DNA of 64,000 nucleotides from Aphelenchoides besseyi (taxonomy: Eukaryota > Nematoda > Chromadorea > Rhabditida > Aphelenchoididae): assembly GCA_024699855.1 (NCBI GenBank), contig JAMPIQ010000001.1, positions 10,292,001 through 10,356,000 on the forward strand. The letters run 5' to 3'. Position numbers and translations under genes: made by a program. Below the pieces are notes generated by a model. That model made no database searches, was not told where the DNA came from, and saw nothing but the letters and a program-made list of their open reading frames with translations. This document shows, in pieces, positions 11,406 through 21,651 of this stretch. How positions within the stretch are numbered: position 1 is the first letter of the stretch; each line of letters opens with the position of its first letter.

Positions 11406-12089
11406 TCATTTTCTTCCTTTGAGGTTACGATTCTCGCTCGTCTTAACAGGCGTAAACTTCGTCGATGATCGCGAGTAACGTGGATGAGCAAATGAAGTCA
11501 GAAAACTCGCGCGTTTTCTTTGTGTGCGAATCGGTCTTCTCAGCATCTCGAAATCGTTGTAACGTTCGCAGTGCAATTTCGCTGCTTTTCTCAACGCAAT
11601 TGCCAAACTGACTTGCCAAACAAATGCGTGTAGAAACCAAAAGGTTGTTTGGAAGTACGCCGACGATGTCGCGAACTGATTTGCAGTCAATAACAAGGCG
11701 ATGATCAGCGAACAAGCGGCTCCGAAGGCCGTTAGAAAGGTCAGAAAGGCGTCTGAAAGCCGAGACTAATCGTCGAAACAACACAAACTCACTAGAATAC
11801 AAGTGCAACATGATCGTTTGAATTGGCCACCGACTTAATGGCATTCGACCACACTTGGCGATTCCAAAGGTGACGACCAAATAGGTGGCTGGCCACGTGC
11901 TGAAGATCGCACAGAAGCCGTTCCAATTGTCCTAAACCGGAGGTAAATCATAAAAATGTTTGCGTTTACATCGTTCACAATTGCTCTTATTGCTCCACAC
12001 CAGCCTATATAGATACTCGTGGCTGCAATCAGCAGTTTGCCTAAACGTCGCAGTTCCAACAACCATCGGCCCTCTTCAGTTCTCTTCAT
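11406..12089 (-). CDS. Four-pass membrane protein, function unknown
   Basis: Three exons, 12089-11970, 11931-11793 and 11752-11406, give about 200 residues. Four hydrophobic helices can be seen: LLIAATSIYIGWCGAIRAIV, FCAIFSTWPATYLVVTFGIA, LTFLTAFGAACSLIIALLL and TFWFLHAFVWQVSLAIAL. The C-terminal 60 residues are basic (RRPIRTQRKRASFL...) and cytoplasmic by the positive-inside rule. The layout resembles nematode tetraspan proteins such as DUF-type four-helix families or MARVEL-like proteins, but I do not recognise the family. The ATG is the first in frame. Confidence 0.6.
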
Positions 12090-13213
12090 TCATCTGCAAC
12101 AACAAGCAATTCGGTAAAGGGAAACAAAAGTTTAAGACTAAGAAACTCGGAGTTCCATCTTTCGCAAAATGCAAATGAGAATTCGCGCCCTCGAAGATGC
12201 CAATTCACGGCCAATAAAAAGAGTTGCGGATTTTAACGTATTTCGATGAACAAAGTTTGTTGGTTTCACAAAAAAACACTTTCGCACTAGCTTTTGAAAT
12301 TGACATCTTTGGACAGAAGCCGGCCGCTGAAAGGATAAGATTTAAGAAATGGTTGCGTGTCACACTCCATTTGCTCATTTGGACGTTCTTTGCTTATTAC
12401 CGTTGACGCAAACTAGTTTTCTCAATACAAACACCAAAAAACATCGTGTCACCAATATAACATTGTCTTTATAATCGATGGTAATTAAACGACAATATTT
12501 ACAATCTAACCATAAATATAAGATCTCGATGCCAATCTTAAGCTTCGTTCTCTTGTTATCGTAGGGTTCAAACAAATTAAAGAAGCTCACGACCTTCGAA
12601 TTGAATTAATTTTTGTTATACGAACAGCCATCCTCCAATTCAGAAGACGGTTGCCCTGATGACTTCAAATCTTATTTGTCGGACTAAAGAAGTGGCTTGG
12701 TTTTGAATTATAATCGAACTCAACCGATCATTTGAAATTTTCAGTTTGATCATGGCTTCTTGAATACCAAGTAGAAATCTAACTTCAATCGCCCATCAAA
12801 AAGCGTTCTTGCGACCATCGATGGCCAACGAAAACTCAAACAAAGTTTACGATTCACTGCTCTTTTCATTCATTTTCGTGCTATTGAACTTGATTTCCAT
12901 TTCTAACCATTTTTCTTGTACACGCCTATGACCTTGCACTCCACGTAGAGTACTTCTTCGTGAAGATAAGAGAGCAACGTAGATTTAAATATTAATTATT
13001 TGACTTTAGCAGCAGTTTCAAGGGTTACAGATTATAATGACGACGATTGTTCGTTTGTTGGTTGTCGTTTACAAGTGTATTCACTTATCGAAATGTTCTC
13101 GTTTTCAATTCACATTTAAATTGCCATGGAAATCGCGGTGTGCCGTTTCAACGTTCAGCGAATTCGAAAGTATTTGAATTTTGGTTGACAACTAAAACCG
13201 CAATTTTGTTGGA
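12090..13213. other. Intergenic
   Basis: About 1.1 kb between the four-pass protein gene (-) and the first channel gene (+), so likely holding both promoters. Only short chance open frames are visible. Confidence 0.5.
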
Positions 13214-15025
13214 ATGACGGACGGACTTCGAAGGCGAATCGCTTTTAGCGGACAAGTGAGTTGAATTCGCTTTAAAGTAATCACTTACCTTCTTAGCAAT
13301 TGAAAGACTATCCTCAGTGGACATCTACTCGTAGACAGTTGATTCTTCGGATTCCACTAATTCTTTCGTTTTCAGACGGTGTGAGTCAGCTCGGCCGATC
13401 CAGCAAATGGTGGTGCATTGGTTTCTGGTCACTGATCACTTTGGTTGCGTTAGGACTGTTGATTTGGCAAATCGTTTTGATCTTAATTCAATACTACCAA
13501 TACAATATTGCTGTTCAAATTGAAGTAAACGATCGTCAAATCTTCCAACCTGTTTTTAGCTCAAATTTGAACAACGAACGTTTCCGGCTGTGACTGTGTG
13601 TGATTTAAATCCGTTTAAACGGTCCATAGTCTATCAAGATTCAGGAGTAATCACAAATTCATTTTTTCATTTAATTGTAATGCTTTTAGATTGATCGCCT
13701 TATCAACGCCTACATGTACACTATGCAGAAGTTGGCTTGTTCATCGTATCCCGATTGTTCGATACCAGTGAATGCAAGTCTAGAAGCAGATATGGAAATG
13801 TACGGCATACACGTAAACTAATCGACGCTGATGAAGTCATTAGAATTTGTTACAGAACGTAAATGACACTGTGGCTTTGCAAACAAAAGTCAAACGTTTG
13901 CTCGTTCTTGAAGCCGCTACTTACAATATGAGTACAGCGCTGAATTCGATGGACGAATTCATGCAGGGATGTTCGTTCAACACCGCTGACTGCGACGATG
14001 AAGTTTGGTCCGAGTTTATGGACCCAGTAATGGGACGATGTTTTACATTCAATCGTGACTCATCTTTGAATGCAAGTCGTGCGGGGCCGATTTACGGACT
14101 TCGTGTGATTCTCAAGACCAATGTTTCCGAGTATTTACTTCCGTCTGATACTGCGGGAATGCGAGTTCTTGTGCACGATCAAGACGAATTTCCGTTCCCC
14201 GATATTTTTGGTTACAACGTTCAAGTCGGAACTTCAACGTCGATTGGCGTTACTTTCCAAGCAATTTCACGTTTGGGTTCACCGTATGTCTAGATTCATT
14301 TGTCTTATATCATTATGCTTTAGTTATGGCGAGTGTACAGACGACAAACCAGCCGGATATCTTTACACTCATCAATACTCAACAGAAGGATGTCAAAGGT
14401 CTATTTATCAAGCCGACATGGTCAGCACGTGCGGATGCTACGATCCGTCTTATGCTCAACCGAATGGAACGGACGTTATTTGTCAAATTCCTGCAAATTG
14501 TAAGCGTTTTGTACAGCGCTTCTAAACGCAAGTATTTTCAGATGACTGTTGGAACTCGCAGTCGAATACAACGATCACTGATTCAAATTGCACGCAGCCA
14601 TGTCACGAGGGTGTCTATGATGTGACCGTTTCATCAGCCAAATGGCCATCGCCAACGTTGACGGCAGTTGCCGATTGTATCGAAGGTCAATACGATCAGG
14701 CGTGTCACGAAGTTTTCTCACAAAATGGAGCGCTGATCGAAGTGTTTTTCGAGAAATTGAACTTCGAATCGATGGATGAATCTGCGGCTTATACGGTAAA
14801 TAGATCATTTATTCCAAGTAAAAACAATTGTTCAGTTCTCTTCGCTACTGTCCGATATCGGAGGTCAAATCGGATTGTTTTTGGGAATGTCCGTGATTTC
14901 GGCCATCGAATTTGGAGTTCTGTTTTTTCAGGTATCTTGATTTTAAGTTCCCATTCACTTCCTATTTTTAGATTTGCGTTGGCTGTTGCAGTCCGAAATT
15001 GGGAGAGAAAATGTCAATCAAATGA
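13214..15025 (+). CDS. DEG/ENaC/ASIC-type cation channel subunit, copy 1
   Basis: Trimeric amiloride-type sodium channel subunit of the plasma membrane. Ten exons: 13214-13255, 13297-13330, 13376-13524, 13560-13646, 13690-13812, 13856-14283, 14324-14499, 14542-14795, 14836-14931, 14972-15025. N-terminal motif is [12 protein letters not shown] (family His-Gly motif), then TM1 ([20 protein letters not shown]), [17 protein letters not shown] after TM1, the Cys-rich domain ([27 protein letters not shown]), and TM2 [20 protein letters not shown] with the Gly-x-Ser selectivity filter GMS. It ends [17 protein letters not shown]. Extracellular Asn-x-Ser/Thr sites are frequent. A close relative follows 240 bp downstream. 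Ligand or gating (proton, mechanical, peptide) cannot be told. Confidence 0.93.
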
Positions 15026-15264
15026 CACACACGTGTTTGTACAGTATCAACCGCGTGGGCTAGTTATTCCTGTAAACGAACACATTTGGATGTTCTTCTC
15101 AATTTGCATTCGCGTATTCTCGTTGTCATGAGTAGCACTTCGAGTGTTCCTGTTTCTTCGAAAACGAATAAATTTTCCGCTCGATATCATGAACTCGGTT
15201 GTTAAGCGCAACAAAAGAAAGACATCATGTCGAATAAGTTCGTGTTTCTAGAATTCAATTGAAG

Positions 15265-17417
15265 ATGTCTGGACGTATTGCAATTGCTCGACAGGTTATT
15301 TTCGCTCTTCTTCTCGACATTCAATTTGAGATTTAGAGGGTGCGAGGGTTCACCGAATTTTCAACTACTCAAGGTATCCCGCAAGCCGGCGGATCAAAAC
15401 GTCGAGTTTGTCTCGGCTTTTGGCTTGTGATCACGTTGATTGCCTTCGGCTGTTTGATTTGGCAGATTGTTTTGCTTGTCCAACAATATTACGACTATCA
15501 AGTGGATGTTCAAATCGAGGTTCTTTCTTTCGAAGTCGCTTATCTTTGACTTTTCAGTTGCGATTCGAACAACGAACGTTTCCGGCGGTTACTGTCTGCG
15601 ATGTCAATCGTTACCGTCGGTCCGTCGCTTACAAGTTCGCAAAAGTAAGTTGTTTTGAAAGAAATTACTCGCAAACCGAATGAACAATTCAACGAAGAAG
15701 TTCGAAGAGCAAAAAACTCGTGAAAGAGTAAGAGAACGATAAACGAAGAAACGCAAATCTGCACAAAAAGAAACACGAGGAAGAAAAACAACGTGTGAAT
15801 TCGGCTCTCTGCTCTTGTTCGCGACCCATCAACTAACTCGATGATTATCTCGATGAGTTCGTTTCATTGCTAGTGCTTTCTATCATTTACGTTTTGGACA
15901 TAGTTCCCGTGATGATGACAGTAGTGCGGTCTTATTTTCATGAGGACACACAAAATCTAATCAACTCTTGCTGAATGCGAGGAACCAAAACGTCCAACAA
16001 AACTTTTTGGAGTGCCAATGAAATTTTGGCTAATCGAATTTACAGATCGACCGTCTGATGACCACCTATCAATATCAGAGCGAAAAGATTGTTTGTGGTG
16101 GCGTGAATTTTTGTCAGTTCAAGTCGAATTCAACACTCGATTCCTACGCAGAAATGTACGAAATTGCAGTAATGAATCAGACGGACTATTGAACTCATAA
16201 GTTTATTTAGTCGATTAACAACACGGGAGTTTTGCAACGTCGAGTTCAAGCGCTTCTGAGTTTGGAGGCCGCGGGTTACGATTTGAGTGCTGCAAAAACG
16301 ACGTTTCCTGAATTGGTTCGATCGTGTTCCTTTAACTCAATTCAATGTGATAGCGAGTACGTACAGTCGAAGTCGGGAAGTTGAACTCAAATTTCAGCTA
16401 TTGGACCCCGTGGAATGATCTCACAATGGGTAATTGTTTCACGTTCAACTCGAATTCCAACCTGTCAACTCAACGTGCCGGTCCGGTCTACGGTCTAAGA
16501 ATGCAGTTAGCTACGAATATCAGTGAATATCTTGCTACCGTTACAGCAGCGGGTGTTTCAGTGCTTGTGCACGATCAAAATCAACATCCATTTTCCGACT
16601 CTATGGGTTACGTTATTCAAGTTTGTTTCTATTTCGTGTTCATTCAATTTCTGGATTCTTCAGCCGGGAACAACAACAACCGTCTCAGTTACTTACATGG
16701 AAATGAGTCGACTCGGCAATCCATACGGCGATTGCACGGACGATAATCCGGATGGGTATCTCTACGAAATGGCATACAGCTCCGAAGGTTGTCAGCGTTC
16801 CATTCTACAGAATTCGATCGTCGAACAATGCGGATGTTACGATCCTTCATATCCATCTAATAACTTCACGGACATAGCGGCATGTGAGATTCCACAGAAT
16901 CGTGAGTTACAATCTGAACTTCAACTTCTAATCAAGAATTTGAAGTTGAGTGTTGGACGGGATTGACGAACAACGCAAACGATTCGACTTGCCAACAACC
17001 GTGCAACGAAGGTTATTACACAGTAACAACGTCAGCAGCCAAGTGGCCATTAAGCGGTCCATCAGTCGGATGCTTTTCGAGCGATCAAGAGTGCCTTCAA
17101 ATGTATTCGGAGAATATGGCAATGGTTGAGGTGAACTCCGGCTATTAGCTTCAAATTAGCTGTGTATTTCAGGTCTATTACGAGAAGTTGAACTACGAGA
17201 CGGTCAACGAATCTCCGGACGATTCTCCGTCCAAGATGTTAAGTGATTTAGGCGGTCAAATTGGTTTGTGGTTGGGAATGTCGTTGATCAGTATAATTGA
17301 GTTCCTTGTTCTTGGGACGCAGGTGTCTTTCAATCTAAAAGGAACGAACAAGTCTGATTTCAGCTCTGTCTCCATTGCATCACACCGAGAGTTGGAAAGT
17401 ACGTAGACTTTGATTAA
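15265..17417 (+). CDS. DEG/ENaC/ASIC-type cation channel subunit, copy 2
   Basis: Tandem paralogue of the preceding gene. Exons read as 15265-15294, 15337-15519, 15558-15644, 16046-16168, 16211-16356, 16398-16620, 16664-16901, about 16946-17130, 17173-17322 and 17364-17417. Motifs parallel copy 1: [17 protein letters not shown]1 [60 protein letters not shown], and TM2 [20 protein letters not shown] with GMS filter. The C-terminus [17 protein letters not shown] aligns to copy 1 only if the 41-nt intron after 17322 is removed. The 401-nt third intron is by far the longest. The acceptor before ECWTG is a non-typical AAG and may be off by a few residues. The next gene (USP39) starts 177 bp on, same strand. 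Confidence 0.92.
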
Positions 17418-17594
17418 CGTTGTAAATCTTTGAATAAACGTTTACGATTAGTCAAAAGTCGAGAAATAAAGTCGTTTGTTGGAAAAATCAATAGCAAAGA
17501 ATTTCAACTCGCCGATGAGAAGCTGAAATTTTTGGCGTCATTCTGCGAGAATTTGTTGAAATTCGGGTGATTAAACCGATCGATTTCATTCACG

Positions 17595-19654
17595 ATGTCG
17601 AACAAACGATCAGCTGGAAAAGCGAAATGGGACGATGTTGGTGAGTCTCGAATACCTTCTGTTTTTATTTTTCTTCGGAACTTCAGAAGTGGGTGAACTC
17701 GTGGATGTTAAGCGACAGAAAGCAATCGAAATGTTGGCAGCCGATCCGATAGGCGATGAGCCGGTTTGGTGTTTGAAGAAGGCGCAGAAAGAGAAGCCAA
17801 CACGTCAATGCCCGTATTTGGATACAATCGATCGGTAGTTTCGATTGTTTTAATCTTTTAAATTCGCTGGATTTTAGAGCGATTTTGGATTTCGATTTCG
17901 AAAAGTTGTGTTCAGTTTCGCTGCTTCATACCAACGTCTATGCGTGTATGGTCTGTGGAAAGTACTTTCAAGGTCGTGGCACCAACACTCACGCCTACAC
18001 ACACTCGTTGGACACTGAGCATCGGGTGTTTTTGAACTTGGTTACGTTGAAGTTCTATTGTCTGCCCGACAACTACGAAATCAATGACCCATCACTGGAG
18101 GACATTCAGGTTTGTATTTCAATTGTGAGTTCATGATGTTTGTGTATTCAGTACGTTCTCAAACCAACTTATTCGAAAGACGAGATTCTCAAATTGGACA
18201 CAAGAACTTCGATGGTTCGCGCGTTTGATGGCATTCACTATTATCCGGGATTCGTCGGATTGAATAACATAAAAGCTAACGATTATGCTAACGTGATTTT
18301 GCACGTGAGTTTGTTTTTCTCTTCACATCGTTCTTCACTTGCATATTCAGGCACTTGCTCACGTTCCACCACTTCGAGACTATTTTTTGAACGAAGAAAA
18401 CTACTCGAAAATCAAACGTCCACCCGGCGACAAGCTATCGCTTCTGCCGCAGCGTTTCGGCGAATTGATTCGCAAATTGTGGAATCAACGTGCGTTCAAA
18501 GCTCATGTTTCCCCACACGAGATGCTTCAGGCGATTGTCCTGTGCAGTGAAAAGAAGTTTCAGATCACTAAACAAAGTTAGCCGCTCATAATATTCTATC
18601 AATTCAATTGACTTTTTAGGTGACGCGAACGAGTTCATGAAGTTCTTCTTGAACACTTTGCATTTGGCGTTGAATGGAACCAACAAAACTTCGTCTTCAA
18701 TTATCCTTCAGACCTTTCGCGGTCGTATGCGACAACACACGAAGAAGGTTCTGGCCGTCGATGTGTCGGAAGAAGCTGCGCGGACGTTGATGGAAACCGA
18801 CGAATTTGGAGGTGAGTTTCGATCACAGGAAATCGTTCAAAAACAAGTTTAGAGAAGACAACCGAAGTCCCGTTTCTGTACCTCGCAATGGACCTGCCAG
18901 CAGCACCACTGTACCGTGATGAGCTCATGCAGAACGTAAATTGATTTCATATGACAATAATTCTGTTTTTTAGATCATTCCACAGATTCCATTGGCCGCG
19001 TTGTTTGCCAAATACAACGGGGTGACGAGTAAGGAATACAAAACGTACAACGACAATTTCACCAAACGATTCGAGTTGATTCGACTACCCGAATACTTAA
19101 TTTTGACTTACAATCGATTCGAAAAAAACCGATTTTTTGTTGAGAAGAATCCAACGATCGTTAATTTTCCCATCACGTGAGTTCTCGACTCCGATTGCAC
19201 GTTCACCAACGGTTTTTAGAAACGTTGATCTTTACGACTGTTTGGCCGAAGATGCACGACAATTGCACAGGTACACGACCTACGATCTGATCTCGAATGT
19301 TGTTCATGATGGAAAACCGGAGGACGGAAGCTATCGAGTTCAACTTCTGCATCCGGTAAGCAACTTTACTGTGGCAATGTAAGCTGTTTTCAGGGAACCG
19401 GCAAATGGTACGAAATGGAAGATCTTCACGTCAAAGAGATTCTACCGCAGATGATCACGTTGGCCGAATGTTACATTCAAATTTGGCGTTTGAATCGCAA
19501 ACTCACACGTGAACAGCGAATCGGCGAAGTGCAATTGGAATATGGCGAGATGGCGACGACAAATCCGATGGCCGGACAAAGCGAAATTCTAAAGAAGCAA
19601 ACAAACAAAGAAGAAAAAGCTCCGATTGCATCGAATGTGAATTCATTTAAGTAA
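17595..19654 (+). CDS. usp-39: USP39/Sad1, catalytically inactive ubiquitin-protease-like splicing factor
   Basis: Component needed for U4/U6.U5 tri-snRNP maturation in nuclear pre-mRNA splicing. About ten short exons from ATG 17595 to TAA 19652. Residues about 65-145 are a UBP zinc finger (CPYLD, CMVCGKYFQGRG, HAYTHSLDTEHRVFLN). The USP-fold domain follows: the usual Cys box is GLNNIKANDYANVILH, so the catalytic Cys is replaced by Asp, and the His box is HDGKPEDGSYRV, so the active His is replaced by Ser. Both substitutions are normal for USP39. The C-terminal part has TGKWYEMEDLHVKEILPQMI and an IQIWR ending, as in the family, then a polar tail ending NVNSFK. It sits head-to-tail with U2AF35, gap about 258 bp, which would fit an operon. 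Confidence 0.95.
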
Positions 19655-19912
19655 CGTGGCTTGTTTTAATATTGTATTAATAAAGAAGCTTGTGTTAATA
19701 AAGAATCTTGTTTACTTACCGACTGCACTATGAGACCAAAGCCAATGTTTCCGAGTCACTTGTACCTCAACTCTGCTTGCAAACCTACGGGCGCAACGGC
19801 CGACGTCGAACGCGTTCGCTTTCTGTTTGCAAATTTGTTCGATTGCCTTGCGAAGCCGTCGATTGTTTCGGCCTCTATTTTGCACCATTTTATTTCCAGG
19901 TAACTTTGAAGT
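19655..19912. other. Short intergenic spacer between USP39 and U2AF35
   Basis: Contains two AATAAA signals (about 19677-19706) soon after the USP39 stop and a TTTCCAG acceptor-like site about 10 bp before the next ATG. The spacing is in the range of nematode operon intercistronic regions. Confidence 0.45.
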
Positions 19913-20782
19913 ATGGCTGAGTATCTGGCCTCAATTTTTGGTACTGAAAAGGATAAGGTGAGTCAATGGAGTTTTGGATGTTTTCATTTTCTAGGTGAAC
20001 TGCTCCTTCTACTTCAAAATCGGAGCCTGTCGACACGGCGAAAAATGTTCACGTACACACAATATGCCTTCGTTCTCGCAGACTGTTTTGTTGAAAAACT
20101 TGTATCACAATCCGGTCATCGACATGCGTCAAGCCGACGCCTTTTCGAAGGTTCGTTTTTGACATTTTCGATTCATTCGAGATTTCAGGTTGGACAAGCG
20201 AACGAAGAAGAACAGAAGTATTTTGATGACTTCTACGAAGAAATTTTCAACGAAGTCGACGAGAAGTACGGACGAATCGAAGAGATGAACGTTTGTGACA
20301 ACATCGGAGAGCACATGATCGGCAATGTTTACATTAAATTTTTCCGCGAAGAAGATGCCGATCGTTGCATCAAGGGCTTGGACAATCGTTGGTGAGGCTG
20401 CGATTGATTTCATGTGAATGTCGTGTTTAGGTTCAACGGTGAGCCGATCTACGCGGAATTGTCGCCGGTTACCGATTTCCGCGAAGCTTGTTGCCGTGAG
20501 TTTTACCAACGATTGGAATAGAAGTAAATTTGCGTTTAGGTCAATACGAACTCGGTGGCTGTACCAAGGGAGCGTTCTGCAATTTCATGCATTTGAAACC
20601 GATTTCCCGGGAGTTGCGTCGTAAACTCTACGGTTCTCGGGCACGATCGCCGGATCGTTCGCGTGGAAGACGAGGTGCGGATTCTGGTTGCCATTTATGT
20701 ACAAAACTTTCTTTTAGACTACGGTGGAGATCGTGGTCGTCGTGGAGACAGAGATCGTGGACCGGGAGCTCGACGTTGGTAA
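19913..20782 (+). CDS. uaf-2: U2AF small subunit (U2AF35)
   Basis: Recognises the AG of 3' splice sites together with U2AF65. Six exons from ATG 19913 to TAA 20780. Two CCCH zinc fingers are clear: [20 protein letters not shown] near residue 18 and [20 protein letters not shown] near residue 150. Between them lies the UHM (atypical RRM) with [36 protein letters not shown] and the R-x-F motif [13 protein letters not shown]. The C-terminus is a short Arg/Gly/Asp tail (DRGPGARRW) in place of a long RS domain. Length about 210 residues, normal for nematodes. Confidence 0.95.
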
Positions 20783-21651
20783 CTACCTATTGGATGTTCG
20801 TATTTCTTATTTAACTGTGTTATGTACGTCACATTGCAATTTAACCAATAAACACATTTTGACTCGAAAGCATTGAATGAGAACACGCGTGAACCGCCGT
20901 GTTTGTTGACATGCATAAATACATGGCAGTTGTTTAACCAATTCAAATTGGTCCAAAAGAGTTTCGAACATCTAGGAGTTAATCATCTTAAAGCCGTGTG
21001 ATTTTTTACTTGCAGACTGATCTTTCAATTTGAAATTTCAATTGATAGCAAACGGCGCAACGTTCTGGGTAAGTTCTCACAAGAATGGCGCCGCCCTTAA
21101 GAAAACAGCGGGCACTATTGTTTAGACAATTTATAGAAGACATCCACTTCTGTCCAAATTCTTCAGCGACAGAAAGTTGAGAATACAGATTTCAAAAACA
21201 ATGTTTTTCAGTTGTATAGGTGAGTTAAATTGAAAACAACTACTCGTACGGCGAAGTCGGAAGAAGATAAGTTTACACTTGTTCGACAATAATTCGACGT
21301 TTATATTCGGGAGTGTATTTTATGTGTAACAGAATAAACTCGTTTGACAATTTTGAAGATGCAAAAAACGCTTATAACCTAATGAGCTTAACAGATTCCA
21401 TCAATAATTGGAAACCTAGTTCGAAAGTGCAACTTTGTGACTTGTAATGAGCGAAGTTAAAAGTTCGATAACCAAGAGCAACGTCCCACTCTGATTTTCC
21501 GGACATACTTGTCGGCCATGAGCTAAAGCGTGGACCTGACGCACCAATGTCCGGCGACTTCTGGTTCTCCAGCTGGCGCTTCGTTTGTAATTCAAGATAC
21601 GAGTTTATTCTCTTGAAGGTTAAATAGCAATAATAACAAAAAACGAAATGA
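20783..21651. other. Intergenic, convergent 3' flanks with a possible hairpin
   Basis: Between U2AF35 (+) and CWC22 (-). AATAAA at about 20850 serves U2AF35. A GC-richer island at about 21480-21590 holds a perfect 8-bp inverted repeat (CCGGACAT 21499-21506, ATGTCCGG 21547-21554) and could be a small structured RNA. The rest is AT-rich. Confidence 0.45.
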
